A stretch of 64,000 bases of DNA from Bathynomus jamesi (GCA_023014485.1 JAJOZX010001001.1:62001-126000), one strand, 5' to 3'; positions 24,901 through 39,016 are shown, numbered from the stretch's first letter. Notes: a model not told the origin generated them from the letters alone. Program-made: numbers and translations.

Positions 24901-27241
24901 TTTCAAGCTTCCCTTATATTTTGAAGCACCGGTTTCTGTTTCACTCCTCGGTTTCATTCTCAATCCTCAGTTGCAGTTTCAATCCTCGGTTTCAGTTTCA
25001 AACCTCGGTTTCACTTTCAAGCCTCGTTTTCAGTTTCAATCCTCGGTTTCAGTTTCATACCTCGTTTTCAGTTTCGAGCATCGGTTTCAGTTTCATGCCT
25101 CTGTTTCAGTTTCAAACCTCGGTTTCAGTTTGAAGTCTCCGTTTCTGTTTGAAGCTTTGGTTTTAGTTTGAAGCCTCCTCGGTTTCAGTTGGAAGCACCG
25201 GTTTCAGTTTCAAGCTTCATTTCTGCTTCAAACCTGTTTCAGTTTGAATCCTCGGTTTCATTTTAAGCTTCCGTTTCATTTTGAAGCCTCAGTTTCAGTT
25301 TGAATCCTCGGTTTCAGTTTGAAGCCTCGGTTTCAGTTTGAAGTCTCGGTTTCCGTTTCAAGCCTACGTTTCAGTTTGAAGCGTACGTTTAACTTTGAAG
25401 CCTCTTTTTCAGTTTGAAGTGTTGCTTTCAGTTTGAATCCTCGATTTGAGTTTGAAGCCTCGGTTTCAATTTCAATCTTCGGTTTCAGTTTGAAGCAGCG
25501 GTTTCAGTTTGAAGTTTCGTTTAAGTTAGAAGCTGCGGTTTCTGTTTCATGCCTCGGTTCAGTTTAAACCTCGGTTTCAGTTTCGAGCCTCGGTTTTAGT
25601 TTCATGCCTCCTGTTCAGGTTCAAGCCTCGGTTTCAGTTTCGAGTCTCGTTTTCATTTTCAAACCAAAGTTTATGTTTGAAGCTTCGGTTAGTTTCAAGC
25701 CTCGGTTTCAGTTTCAATCCTCGTTTTCAGTTTCAAGCATTGTTTTCAGTTTCAAGCCTCGGTTTCACTTTCAAGACTACGTTTCAATTTGAATCCTCGG
25801 TTCCATTTCGAGCCTCCGTTTCAGTTTGAATCCTAAGTTTCAGTTTGAAGCCTCCGTTTCAGTTTGAAGTGTCGGTTTCAGGTTTAAGCCTCGATTTCAG
25901 TTTCAAGCTTCGTTTCAGTTTGAAGCAATGGATTCAGTTTCAAGCCTCGCTTTCAGATTCAAGCCTCGGTTTCAGTTTCAAACCTCTTTTTCAGTTTCAA
26001 GCCTCGTTTTCAGTTTCCAGCCTCGTTTTTGGTATCGAGCGTCGGTTTCAATTCGAAGCCTCGTTTTTGGTATCGAGCCTCGGTTTCAATTCGAAGCCTC
26101 GGTTTCAATTTAATGCTTCGGTTTCAGTTTGAAGCCTTGGTTGTAGTTTGAAGACTCGATTTCAGTTTTAAGCCTCGGTTTCAGTTTCTAACATCGGTTT
26201 CATTTTGAATCCTCGGTTTCAGTTTCAAGCCTCGTTTTCAATTTCAATCCTCGGTTTCAGTTTCATGCCTCGTTTTCAGTTTCAAGCGTCTCTTTCAGTT
26301 TCATGCCTCGGTTTTAGTTTCAAAACTCGGTTTCAGTTTGAAGTCTCCGTTTCAGTTTGAAGCTTTGGTTTCAATTTGAAGCCGCCTCGATTTCAGTTGG
26401 AAGCACCGGTTTCAGTTTGAAGCCTCGATTTCTTCTTCAAACCTCTGTTTCAATTTGAATCCTTGGTTCCATTTTAAGCTTCCGTTTCATTTTGAAGCCT
26501 CAGTTTCAGTTTGAAGCATCAGTTTCAGTTTGAAGCCTCGGTTTCAGTTTGAAGCTTCGGTTTCACTTTGAAGCCTCGGTTTCAGTTTGAAGTCTCGGTT
26601 TCCGTTTCAAGCCTAGGTTTCAGTTTGAAGCGTAGGTTTAACTTTGAATACACTTTTTCAGTTTGAAGTCTTGCTTTCAGTTTGAATCCTCCATTTGGGT
26701 TTGAAGCCTCGGTTTCAATTTCAAGGCTCGGTTTCAGTTTAAACCTCGGTTTCAGTTTCAAGCCTCGGTTTTAGTTTCATGCCTCCTTTTCAGTTCAAGC
26801 CTCGGTTTCAGTTTCGAGTCTCATTTTCATTTTCAAACCATGGTTTATGTTTGAAGCCTCGTTTACTGTTTCAAGCATCGGTTTCAGTTTCTAGTCTCGT
26901 TTTCAGTTTCAAGTCTCGTTTTCAGTTTCCAGCCTCGTTTTTGGTATCGAGCCTCGGTTTCAATTTGAAGCCTCGGTTTCAATTTAATGCTTCGGTTTCA
27001 GTTTGAAGCCTTGGTTGCAGTTTGAAGAATCGATTTCAGTTTTAAGCCTCGGCTTCAATTTCTAACATCGGTTTCATTTTCAATCCTCGGTTTCAGTTTG
27101 AGGCTTCGGTTTCAATTTCAAGACCCTGTTTCAGTTTCTGGCATCGGTTTCAGTTTCAAGCTCCGGTTTTAGTTTGAAGCCTCGATTTCAGTTTGAAGCC
27201 TCGGTTTCAGCTTCATTCCTAGGTTTCAGTTTCAAGCTTCG
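21910..27241 (+). repeat. HOR unit H4, complete reference copy (5,332 bp)
   Basis: This is the cleanest copy. Landmarks are A 21910, B 23049, C 24913 and the D motif at 26394. The shared motif cagttggaagcaccgg occurs once in each sub-block, at 22221, 23284, 25186, 26394 and again at 27553 in the next unit. That gives sub-block lengths of 1,063, 1,902, 1,208 and 1,159 bp. The A-to-B landmark spacing is 1,139 bp, 57 bp (three monomers) longer than in H1 and H2. The four sub-blocks are clearly paralogous, so the HOR arose by earlier duplication of an ancestral block. Confidence 0.9.
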
Positions 27242-30200
27242 CTTATATTTTGAAGCACCGGTTTCTGTTTCACTCCTCGGTTTCAGTCTCAATCCTCAGT
27301 TGCAGTTTCAATCCGCAGTTTCAGTTTCAAACCTCGGTTTCACTTTCAAGCCTCGTTTTCAGTTTCAATCCTCGGTTTCACTTTCAAGCCTCGTTTTCAG
27401 TTTCAATCCTCGGTTTCAGTTTCATGCCTCGTTTTCAGTTTGGAGCATCGATTTCAGTTTCATGCCTCTGTTTCAGTTTCAAACCTCGGTTTCAGTTTGA
27501 AGTCTCCCTTTCAGTTTGAAGCTTTGGTTTTATTTTGAAGCCTCCTCGGTTTCAGTTGGAAGCACCGGTTTTAGTTTCAAGCTTCGATTTCTGCTTCAAA
27601 CCTGTTTCAGTTTGAATCCGCGGTTCCATTTTAAGCTCAGTTTCATTTGAAGCATCAGTTTCAGTTTGAAGCCTCGGTTTCAGTTTGAAGCTCGGTTTCA
27701 GTTTGAAGCCTCGGTTTCAGTTTGAAGTCTCGGTTTCCGTTTCAAGCCTAGGTTTCAGTTTGAAGCGTAGGTTTAACTTTGAATACACTTTTTCAGTTTG
27801 AAGTCTTGCTTTCAGTTTGAATCCTCCATTTGGGTTTGAAGCTTCGGTTTCAATTTCAAGGCTCGGTTTCAGTTTAAACCTCGGTTTCAGTTTCAAGCCT
27901 CGGTTTTAGTTTCATGCCTCCTTTTCAGGTTCAAGCCTCGGTTTCAGTTTCGAGTCTCGTTTTCATTTTCAAACCTTGGTTTAAGTTTGAAGCCTCGTTT
28001 ACTGTTTCAAGCATCGGTTTCAGTTTCTAGCCTCGTTCTCAGTTTCAAGTCTCGTTTTCATTTCTAGCCTCGTTATTGGTATCGAGCCTCGGTTTCAATT
28101 CGAAGCCTCGGTTTCAATTTAATGCTTCGGTTTCAGTTTGAATCCTTGGTTGCAGTTTGAAGACTCGATTTCAGTTTAAATCTCGGCTTCAATTTCTAAC
28201 ATCGGTTTCATTTTCAATCCTCGGTTTCAGTTTCAAGCTCCGGTTTCAGTTTGAAGCCTCGATTTCAGTTTGAAGCCTCGGTTTCAGCTTCATTCCTCGG
28301 TTTCAGTTTCAAGCTTCGCTTATATTTTGAAGCACCGGTTTCTGTTTCACTCCTCGGTTTCAGTCTCAATCCTCAGTTGCAGTTTCAATCCTCGGTTTCA
28401 GTTTCAAACCTCGGTTCCAGTTTCAAGCCTCGTTTTCAATTTCAATCCTCGGTTTCAGTTTCATGCCTCGGTTTTAGTTTCAAACCTCGGTTTCAATTAG
28501 AAGTCTCCGTTTCAGTTTGAAGCTTTGGTTTCAATTTGAAGCCGCCTCGGTTTCAGTTGGAAGCACCGGTTTCAGTTTCAAGTCTCGATTTCTTCTTCAA
28601 ACCTCTGTTTCAATTTGAATCCTCGGTTCCATTTTAAGCTTCCGTTTCATTTTGAAGCCTCAGTTTCAGTTTCAAGCCTCGGTTTCAGTTTGAAGTCTCG
28701 GTTTCCGTTTCAAGCCTAGGTTTCACTTTGAAGCGTAGGTTAACTTTGAATACACTTTTTCAGTTTGAAGTCTTGCTTTCAATTTGAATCCTCGATTTGA
28801 GTTTGAAGCCTCGGTTTCAATTTCAAGGCTCGGTTTCAGTTTAAACCTCGGTTTCAGTTTCAAGCCTCGGTTTAGTTTCATGTCTCCTTTTCAGGTTCAA
28901 GCCTCGGTTTCAGTTTCGAGTCTCGTTTTCATTTTCAAACCATGGTTTAAGTTTGAAGCCTCGTTTACTGTTTGAAGCATCGGTTTGAGTTTCGAGTCTC
29001 GTTTTCATTTTCAAACCAAAGTTTATGTTTGAAGCTTCGGTTAGTTTCAAAACTCGGTTTCAGTTTCAATCCTCGTTTTCAGTTTCAAGCCTTGTTTTCA
29101 GTTTCAAGCCTCGGTTTCACTTTCAATCCTATGTTTCAGTTTCAATCCTCAGTTTCATTTCGACCCTCCGTTTCAGTTTGAATCCTAAGTTTCACTTTGA
29201 AGCCTCCGTTTCAGTTTGAAGCGTCGGTTCCAGTTTTAAGCCTCTATTTTAGTTTCAAGCTTCGTTTCAGTTTGAAGCACTGGTTTCAGTTTGAAGCCTC
29301 GGTTTCAGATTCAAGCCTCGGTTTCAGTTTCATGCATTGTTTTCAGTTACGAGCCTGGTTTTCAGTTTCAAACCTCGGTTTTACTTTCAAGTCTCGTTTT
29401 CAGTTTCGAGCCTCGTTTTCAGTTTCAAGCCTCGTTTTCAGTTTCAAGTCTCGTTTTCAGTTTCCAGCCTCGTTTTTGGTATCGAGCCTCGGTTTCAATT
29501 TGAAGCCTCGGTTTCAATTTCAAATTTCGGTTTTAGTTTCAAGCCTCGTTTTCAGTTTCAAGCCTCGTTTTCAGTTTCAAGCCTCGTTTTCAGTTTCAAG
29601 CTTTGTTTCAGTTTCGAACCTCGTTTTCAGTTTCAAACGTCGGTTTAAGTTTGAAGCCTCGGTTTCAGTTTGAATTCCCCTTTTCCGTTTCAAGCCTAGG
29701 TTTCAGTTTGAAGCGTTTTTTTCAGTTTGAAGCCTCGTCTTCAATTTGAAATCTCGGTTTCAGTTTGGATCCTCGGTTTCTGTTTGAAGCCTCGGTTTCA
29801 GTTTGAAGCCTCAGTTTCATTTTCAACCTTCGGTTTCAGTTTGAAGCTCCGGTTTCAGTTTCAAGCTTTGTTTTTAGTTTTGAGCCTGGTTTTCAGTTTC
29901 AACCCTCGGTTAAATATCAAGACTCGGTTTTAGTTTCAAGCTTCGGTTTCAGTTTCAATCGTCGGTTTCAGTTTCAAACCTCTTTTTGAGTTGGTTGCAG
30001 TTTCAAGACTCGGTTTCATTTTCAAGCCCCTGTTTCAGTTTCTGGCATCGGTTTCATTTTCAAGCCCCTCTTTCAGTTTCTGGCATCGGTTTCAGTTTCA
30101 ATCCTTGGTTTCAATTTGAAGCCTCGATTTCAGTTTGAAGCCCCGGTTTCAGCTTCATTCCTCTGTTTCAGTTTCAAGCTTCCCTTATATTTTGAAGCAC

Positions 30201-33200
30201 CGGTTTCTGTTTCACTCCTCGGTTTCATTCTCAATCCTCAGTTGCAGTTTCAATCCTCGGTTTCAGTTTCAAACCTCGGTTTCACTTTCAAGCCTCGTTT
30301 CCAGTTTCAATCCTCGGTTTCAGTTTCATACCTCGTTTTCAGTTTCGAGCATCGGTTTCAGTTTCATGCCTCTGTTTCAGTTTCAAACCTCGGTTTCAGT
30401 TTGAAGTCTCCGTTTCTGTTTGAAGCTTTGGTTTTAGTTTGAAGCCTCCTCGGTTTCAGTTGGAAGCACCGGTTTCAGTTTCAAGCTTCGATTTCTGCTT
30501 CAAACCTGTTTCAGTTTGAATCCTCGGTTTCATTTTAAGCTTCCGTTTCATTTTGAAGCCTCAGTTTCAGTTTGAATCCTCGGTTTCAGTTTGAAGCCTC
30601 GGTTTCAGTTTGAAGTCTCGGTTTCCGTTTCAAGCCTACGTTTCAGTTTGAAGCGTACGTTTAACTTTGAAGCCTCTTTTTCAGTTTGAAGTGTTGCTTT
30701 CAGTTTGAATCCTCGATTTGAGTTTGAAGCCTCGGTTTCAATTTCAATCTTCGGTTTCAGTTTGAAGCAGCGGTTTCAGTTTGAAGTTTCGTTTAAGTTA
30801 GAAGCTGCGGTTTCTGTTTCATGCCTCGGTTTTAGTTTAAACCTCGGTTTCAGTTTCGAGCCTCGGTTTTAGTTTCATGCCTCCTGTTCAGGTTCAAGCC
30901 TCGGTTTCAGTTTCGAGTCTCGTTTTCATTTTCAAACCAAAGTTTATGTTTGAAGCTTCGGTTAGTTTCAAGCCTCGGTTTCAGTTTCAATCCTCGTTTT
31001 CAGTTTCAAGCATTGTTTTCAATTTCAAGCCTCGGTTTCACTTTCAAGACTATGTTTCAATTTGAATCCTCGGTTCCATTTCGAGCCTCCGTTTCAGTTT
31101 GAATCCTAAGTTTCAGTTCGAAGCCTCCGTTTCAGTTTGAAGTGTCGGTTTCAGGTTTAAGCCTCGATTTCAGTTTCAAGCTTCGTTTCAGTTTGAAGCA
31201 ATGGATTCAGTTTCAAGCCTCGCTTTCAGATTCAAGCATCGGTTTCAGTTTCAAACCTCTTTTTCAGTTTCAAGCCTCGTTTTCAGTTTCCAGTCTCGTT
31301 TTCGGTATCGAGCGTCGGTTTCAATTCGAAGCCTCGTTTTTGGTATCGAGCCTCGGTTTCAATTCGAAGCCTCGGTTTCAATTTAATGCTTCGGTTTCAG
31401 TTTGAAGCCTTGGTTGTAGTTTGAAGACTCGATTTCAGTTTTAAGCCTCGGTTTCAGTTTCTAACATCGGTTTCATTTTGAATCCTCGGTTTCAGTTTCA
31501 AGCCTCGTTTTCAATTTCAATCCTCGGTTTCAGTTTCATGCCTCGTTTTCAGTTTCATACCTCGTTTTCAGTTTCGAGCATCGGTTTCAGTTTCATGCCT
31601 CTGTTTCAGTTTCAAACCTCGTTTCAGTTTGAAGTCTCCGTTTCTGTTTGAAGCTTTGGTTTTAGTTTGAAGCCCTCCTCGGTTCAGTTGGAAGCACCGG
31701 TTTCAGTTTCAAGCTTCGATTCTGCTTCAAACCTGTTTCAATTTGAATCCTCGGTTCATTTTAAGCTTCGTTTCATTTGAAGCGCTCAGTTTCAGTTTGA
31801 ATCATCGGTTTCAGTTTGAAGCCTCGTGTTCAGTTTGAAGTCTCGGTTTCCGTTTCAAGCCTACGTTTCAGTTTGAAGCGTACGTTTAACTTTGAAGCCT
31901 CTTTCAGTTTGAAGTGTTTAACTTTGAATCCTTATTTGAGTTTGAAGCCTCGGTTTCTTTCAGTTTCAGAAGCAGCGTTTCAGTTTGAGTTTTTCAGAGA
32001 AGCCTGCGGTTTCTGTTTCATGCTCGGTTTCAGTTTAAACCTCGGTTTCAGTTTCGAAGCCCTCGGTTTTTAGTTTCATGCCTCCTTTCAGGTTCAAGCC
32101 TCGGTTTCAGTTTCGAGTCTCGTTTTCATTTTCAAACCATGGTTTATGTTTGAAGCTTCGTTAGTTTCAAGCCTCGGTTTCAGTTTCAATCGTCGTTTTC
32201 AGTTTCAAGCATTGTTTTCAGTTTCAAGCCTCGGTTTCACTTTCAAGACTACGTTTCAATTTGAATCCTCGGTTCCATTTCGAGCCTCCGTTTCAGTTTG
32301 AATCCTAAGTTTCAGTTTGAAGTCTCCGTTTCAGTTTGAAGTGTCGGTTTCAGGTTTAAGCCTCGATTTCAGTTTCAAGCTTCGTTTCAGTTTGAAGCAA
32401 TGGATTCAGTTTCAAGCCTCGCTTTCAGATTCAAGCCTCGGTTTCAGTTTCAAACCTCTTTTTCAGTTTCAAGCCTCGTTTTCAGTTTCCAGCCTCGTTT
32501 TTGGTATCGAGCGTCGGTTTCAATTCGAAGCCTCGTTTTTGGTATCGAGCCTCGGTTTCAATTCGAAGCCTCGGTTTCAATTTAATGCTTCGGTTTCAGT
32601 TTGAAGCCTTGGTTGTAGTTTGAAGACTCGATTTCAGTTTTAAGCCTCGGTTTCAGTTTCTAACATCGGTTTCATTTTGAATCCTCGGTTTCAGTTTCAA
32701 TCCTCGTTTTCAATTTCAATCCTCGGTTTCAATTTCATGCATCGTTTCCAGTTTCAAGCGTCTCTTTCAGTTTCATGCCTCGGTTTTAGTTTCAAAACTC
32801 GGTTTCAGTTTGAAGTCTCCGTTTCAGTTTGAAGCTTTGGTTTCAATTTGAAGCCGCCTCGATTTCAGTTGGAAGCACCGGTTTCAGTTTGAAGCCTCGA
32901 TTTCTTCTTCAAACCTCTGTTTCAATTTGAATCCTTGGTTCCATTTTAAGCTTCCGTTTCATTTTGAAGCCTCAGTTTCAGTTTGAAGCATCAGTTTCAG
33001 TTTGAAGCCTCGGTTTCAGTTTGAAGCTTCGGTTTCACTTTGAAGCCTCGGTTTCAGTTTGAAGTCTCGGTTTCCGTTTCAAGCCTAGGTTTCAGTTTGA
33101 AGCGTAGGTTTAACTTTGAATACACTTTTTCAGTTTGAAGTCTTGCTTTCAGTTTGAATCCTCCATTTGGGTTTGAAGCCTCGGTTTCAATTTCAAGGCT

Positions 33201-33712
33201 CGGTTTCAGTTTAAACCTCGGTTTCAGTTTCAAGCCTCGGTTTTAGTTTCATGCCTCCTTTTCAGTTTCAAGCCTCGGTTTCAGTTTCGAGTCTCATTTT
33301 CATTTTCAAACCATGGTTTATGTTTGAAGCCTCGTTTACTGTTTCAAGCATCGGTTTCAGTTTCTAGTCTCGTTTTCAGTTTCAAGTCTCGTTTTCAGTT
33401 TCCAGCCTCGTTTTTGGTATCGAGCCTCGGTTTCAATTTGAAGCCTCGGTTTCAATTTAATGCTTCGGTTTCAGTTTGAAGCCTTGGTTGCAGTTTGAAG
33501 ATCGATTTCAGTTTTAAGCCTCGGCTTCAATTTCTAACATCGGTTTCATTTTCAATCCTCGGTTTCAGTTTGAGGCTTCGGTTTCAATTTCAAGACCCTG
33601 TTTCAGTTTCTGGCATCGGTTTCAGTTTCAAGCTCCGGTTTAGTTTGAAGCCTCGATTTCAGTTTGAAGCCTCGGTTTCAGCTTCATTCCTAGGTTTCAG
33701 TTTCAAGCTTCG
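27242..33712 (+). repeat. HOR unit H5 with internal 1.2-kb duplication (6,471 bp)
   Basis: Landmarks are A 27242, B 28319, C 30184 and D motif 32876. The excess over a standard unit is explained near 31,550, where C-tail sequence jumps back to the middle of C (the motif tttcatacctcg at 30324 recurs at 31553) and the C-to-D stretch is read again. The duplicated stretch begins with a noisy tract (31,620-32,060) of single-base indels. The first part shares private variants with H2. Confidence 0.84.
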
Positions 33713-36700
33713 CTTATATTTTGAAGCACCGGTTTCTGTTTCACTCCTCGGTTTCAGTCTCAATCCTCAGTTGCAGTTTCAATCCGCAGTTTCAGTTTCA
33801 AACCTCGGTTTCACTTTCAAGCCTCGTTTTCAGTTTCAATCCTCGGTTTCACTTTCAAGCCTCGTTTTCAGTTTCAATCCTCGGTTTCAGTTTCATGCCT
33901 CGTTTTCAGTTTGGACATCGATTTCAGTTTCATGCCTCTGTTTCAGTTTCAAACCTCGGTTTCAGTTTGAAGTCTCCCTTTCAGTTTGAAGCTTTGGTTT
34001 TATTTTGAAGCCTCCTCGGTTTCAGTTGGAAGCACCGGTTTTAGTTTCAAGCTTCGATTTCTGCTTCAAACCTGTTTTCAGTTTGAATCCGCGGTTCCAT
34101 TTTAAGCTTCCGTTTCATTTTGAAGCCACAGTTTCAGTTTGAAGCCTCGGTTTCAGTTTGAAGCCTCGGTTTCAGTTTGAAGCCTCGGTTTCAGTTTGAA
34201 GTCTCGGTTTCCGTTTCAAGCCTAGGTTTCAGTTTGAAGCGTAGGTTTAACTTTGAATACACTTTTTCAGTTTGAAGTCTTGCTTTCAGTTTGAATCCTC
34301 CATTTGGGTTTGAAGCTTCGGTTTCAATTTCAAGGCTCGGTTTCAGTTTAAACCTCGGTTTCAGTTTCAAGCCTCGGTTTTAGTTTCATGCCTCCTTTTC
34401 AGGTTCAAGCCTCGGTTTCAGTTTCGAGTCTCGTTTTCATTTTCAAACCTTGGTTTAAGTTTGAAGCCTCGTTTACTGTTTCAAGCATCGGTTTCAGTTT
34501 CTAGCCTCGTTCTCAGTTTCAAGTCTCGTTTTCAGTTTCTAGCCTCGTTATTGGTATCGAGCCTCGGTTTCAATTCGAAGCCTCGGTTTCAATTTAATGC
34601 TTCGGTTTCAGTTTGAATCCTTGGTTGCAGTTTGAAGACTCGATTTCAGTTTAAATCTCGGCTTCAATTTCTAACATCGGTTTCATTTTCAATCCTCGGT
34701 TTCAGTTTGAGGCTTCGGTTTCAATTTCAAGACCCTGTTTCAGTTTCTGGCATCGGTTTCAGTTTCAAGCTCCGGTTTCAGTTTGAAGCCTCGATTTCAG
34801 TTTGAAGCCTCGGTTTCAGCTTCATTCCTCGGTTTCAGTTTCAAGCTTCGCTTATATTTTGAAGCACCGGTTTCTGTTTCACTCCTCGGTTTCAGTCTCA
34901 ATCCTCAGTTGCAGTTTCAATCCTCGGTTTCAGTTTCAAACCTCGGTTCCAGTTTCAAGCCTCGTTTTCAATTTCAATCCTCGGTTTCAGTTTCATGCCT
35001 CGGTTTTAGTTTCAAACCTCGGTTTCAATTAGAAGTCTCCGTTTCAGTTTGAAGCTTTGGTTTCAATTTGAAGCCGCCTCGGTTTCAGTTGGAAGCACCG
35101 GTTTCAGTTTCAAGTCTCGATTTCTTCTTCAAACCTCTGTTTCAATTTGAATCCTCGGTTCCATTTTAAGCTTCCGTTTCATTTTGAAGCCTCAGTTTCA
35201 GTTTCAAGCCTCGGTTTCAGTTTGAAGTCTCGGTTTCCGTTTCAAGCCTAGGTTTCACTTTGAAGCGTAGGTTTAACTTTGAATACACTTTTTCAGTTTG
35301 AAGTCTTGCTTTCAATTTGAATCCTCGATTTGAGTTTGAAGCCTCGGTTTCAATTTCAAGGCTCGGTTTCAGTTTAAACCTCGGTTTCAGTTTCAAGCCT
35401 CGGTTTAGTTTCATGTCTCCTTTTCAGGTTCAAGCCTCGGTTTCAGTTTCGAGTCTCGTTTTCATTTTCAAACCATGGTTTAAGTTTGAAGCCTCGTTTA
35501 CTGTTTGAAGCATCGGTTTGAGTTTCGAGTCTCGTTTTCATTTTCAAACCAAAGTTTATGTTTGAAGCTTCGGTTAGTTTCAAAACTCGGTTTCAGTTTC
35601 AATCCTCGTTTTCAGTTTCAAGCCTTGTTTTCAGTTTCAAGCCTCGGTTTCACTTTCAATCCTATGTTTCAGTTTCAATCCTCAGTTTCATTTCGACCCT
35701 CCGTTTCAGTTTGAATCCTAAGTTTCACTTTGAAGCCTCCGTTTCAGTTTGAAGCGTCGGTTCCAGTTTTAAGCCTCTATTTTAGTTTCAAGCTTCGTTT
35801 CAGTTTGAAGCACTGGTTTCAGTTTGAAGCCTCGGTTTCAGATTCAAGCCTCGGTTTCAGTTTCATGCATTGTTTTCAGTTACGAGCCTGGTTTTCAGTT
35901 TCAAACCTCGGTTTTACTTTCAAGTCTCGTTTTCAGTTTCGAGCCTCGTTTTCAGTTTCAAGCCTCGTTTTCAGTTTCAAGTCTCGTTTTCAGTTTCCAG
36001 CCTCGTTTTTGGTATCGAGCCTCGGTTTCAATTTGAAGCCTCGGTTTCAATTTCAAATTTCGGTTTTAGTTTCAAGCCTCGTTTTCAGTTTCAAGCCTCG
36101 TTTTCAGTTTCAAGCCTCGTTTTCAGTTTCAAGCTTTGTTTCAGTTTCGAACCTCGTTTTCAGTTTCAAACGTCGGTTTAAGTTTGAAGCCTCGGTTTCA
36201 GTTTGAATTCCCATTTTCCGTTTCAAGCCTAGGTTTCAGTTTGAAGCGTTTTTTTCAGTTTGAAGCCTCGTCTTCAATTTGAAATCTCGGTTTCAGTTTG
36301 GATCCTCGGTTTCTGTTTGAAGCCTCGGTTTCAGTTTGAAGCCTCAGTTTCATTTTCAACCTTCGGTTTCAGTTTGAAGCTCCGGTTTCAGTTTCAAGCT
36401 TTGTTTTTAGTTTTGAGACTGGTTTTCAGTTTCAACCCTAGGTTAAATATCAAGACTCGGTTTTAGTTTCAAGCTTCGGTTTCAGTTTCAATCGTCGGTT
36501 TCAGTTTCAAACCTCTTTTTGAGTTGGTTGCAGTTTCAAGACTCGGTTTCATTTTCAAGCCCCTGTTTCAGTTTCTGGCATCGGTTTCATTTTCAAGCCC
36601 CTCTTTCAGTTTCTGGCATCGGTTTCAGTTTCAAGCCTTGGTTTCAATTTGAAGCCTCGATTTCAGTTTGAAGCCCCGGTTTCAGCTTCATTCCTCGGTT

Positions 36701-39016
36701 TCAGTTTCAAGCTTCCCTTATATTTTGAAGCACCGGTTTCTGTTTCACTCCTCGGTTTCATTCTCAATCCTCAGTTGCAGTTTCAATCCTCGGTTTCAGT
36801 TTCAAACCTCGGTTTCACTTTCAAGCCTCGTTTTCAGTTTCATACCTCGTTTTCAGTTTCGAGCATCGGTTTCAGTTTCATGCCTCTGTTTCAGTTTCAA
36901 ACCTCGGTTTCAGTTTGAAGTCTCCGTTTCTGTTTGAAGCTTTGGTTTTAGTTTGAAGCCTCCTCGGTTTCAGTTGGAAGCACCGGTTTCAGTTTCAAGC
37001 TTCGATTTCTGCTTCAAACCTGTTTCAGTTTGAATCCTCGGTTTCATTTTAAGCTTCCGTTTCATTTTGAAGCCTCAGTTTCAGTTTGAATCCTCGGTTT
37101 CAGTTTGAAGCCTCGGTTTCAGTTTGAAGTCTCGGTTTCCGTTTCAAGCCTACGTTTCAGTTTGAAGCGTACGTTTAACTTTGAAGCCTCTTTTTCAGTT
37201 TGAAGTGTTGCTTTCAGTTTGAATCCTCGATTTGAGTTTGAAGCCTCGGTTTCAATTTCAATCTTCGGTTTCAGTTTGAAGCAGCGGTTTCAGTTTGAAG
37301 TTTCGTTTAAGTTAGAAGCTGCGGTTTCTGTTTCATGCCTCGGTTCAGTTTAAACCTCGGTTTCAGTTTCGAGCCTCGGTTTTAGTTTCATGCCTCCTGT
37401 TCAGGTTCAAGCCTCGGTTTCAGTTTCGAGTCTCGTTTTCATTTTCAAACCAAAGTTTATGTTTGAAGCTTCGGTTAGTTTCAAGCCTCGGTTTCAGTTT
37501 CAATCGTCGTTTTCAGTTTCAAGCATTGTTTTCAGTTTCAAGCCTCGGTTTCACTTTCAAGACTACGTTTCAATTTGAATCCTCGGTTCCATTTCGAGCC
37601 TCCGTTTCAGTTTGAATCCTAAGTTTCAGTTTGAAGCCTCCGTTTCAGTTTGAAGTGTCGGTTTCAGGTTTAAGCCTCGATTTCAGTTTCAAGCTTCGTT
37701 TCAGTTTGAAGCAATGGATTCAGTTTCAAGCCTCGCTTTCAGATTCAAGCCTCGGTTTCAGTTTCAAACCTCTTTTTCAGTTTCAAGCCTCGTTTTCAGT
37801 TTCCAGCCTCGTTTTGGTATCGAGCGTCGGTTTCAATTCGAAGCCTCGTTTTTGGTATCGAGCCTCGGTTCAATTCGAAGCCTCGGTTTCAATTTAATGC
37901 TTCGGTTTCAGTTTGAAGCCTTGGTTGTAGTTTGAAGACTCGATTTCAGTTTTAAGCCTCGGTTTCAGTTTCTAACATCGGTTTCATTTTGAATCCTCGG
38001 TTTCAGTTTCAAGCCTCGTTTTCAATTTCAATCCTCGGTTTCAATTTCATGCATCGTTTTCAGTTTCAAGCGTCTCTTTCAGTTTCATGCCTCGGTTTTA
38101 GTTTCAAACTCGGTTTCAGTTTGAAGTCTCCGTTTCAGTTTGAAGCTTTGGTTTCAATTTGAAGCCGCCTCGATTTCAGTTGGAAGCACCGGTTTCAGTT
38201 TGAAGCCTCGATTTCTTCTTCAAACCTCTGTTTCAATTTGAATCCTTGGTTCCATTTTAAGCTTCCGTTTCATTTTGAAGCCTCAGTTTCAGTTTGAAGC
38301 ATCAGTTTCAGTTTGAAGCCTCGGTTTCAGTTTGAAGCTTCGGTTTCACTTTGAAGCCTCGGTTTCAGTTTGAAGTCTCGGTTTCCGTTTCAAGCCTAGG
38401 TTCAGTTTGAAGCGTAGGTTTAACTTTGAATACACTTTTTCAGTTTGAAGTCTTGCTTTCAGTTTGAATCCTCCATTTGGGTTTGAAGCCTCGGTTTCAA
38501 TTTCAAGGCTCGGTTTCAGTTTAAACCTCGGTTTCAGTTTCAAGCCTCGGTTTTAGTTTCATGCTCCTTTTCAGGTTCAAGCCTCGGTTTCAGTTTCGAG
38601 TCTCATTTTCATTTTCAAACCATGGTTTATGTTTGAAGCCTCGTTTACTGTTTCAAGCATCGGTTTCAGTTTCTAGTCTCGTTTCAGTTTCAAGTCTCGT
38701 TTTCAGTTTCCAGCCTCGTTTTTGGTATCGAGCCTCGGTTTCAATTGAGCCTCGGTTTCAATTTAATGCTTCGGTTTCAGTTTGAAGCCTTGGTTGCAGT
38801 TTGAAGAATCGATTTCAGTTTTAAGCCTCGGCTTCAATTTCTAACATCGGTTTCATTTTCAATCCTCGGTTTCAGTTTGAGGCTCGGTTTCAATTTCAAG
38901 ACCCTGTTTCAGTTTCTGGCATCGGTTTCAGTTTCAAGCTCCGGTTTAGTTTGAAGCCTCGATTTCAGTTGAAGCCTCGGTTCAGCTTCATTCCTAGGTT
39001 TCAGTTTCAAGCTTCG
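33713..39016 (+). repeat. HOR unit H6, complete (5,304 bp)
   Basis: Landmarks are A 33713, B 34851, C 36717 and D motif 38177. The A-to-B spacing is 1,138 bp. The A tail has the gaagccacagtttcag form, but the B lead-in has the gaatccttggttgcag form, so the unit mixes markers of the two classes of HOR copy. In C, the stretch after gcctcgttttcag near 36,830 skips the two monomers between the usual positions. Single-base deletions increase after about 38.4 kb. Confidence 0.87.
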
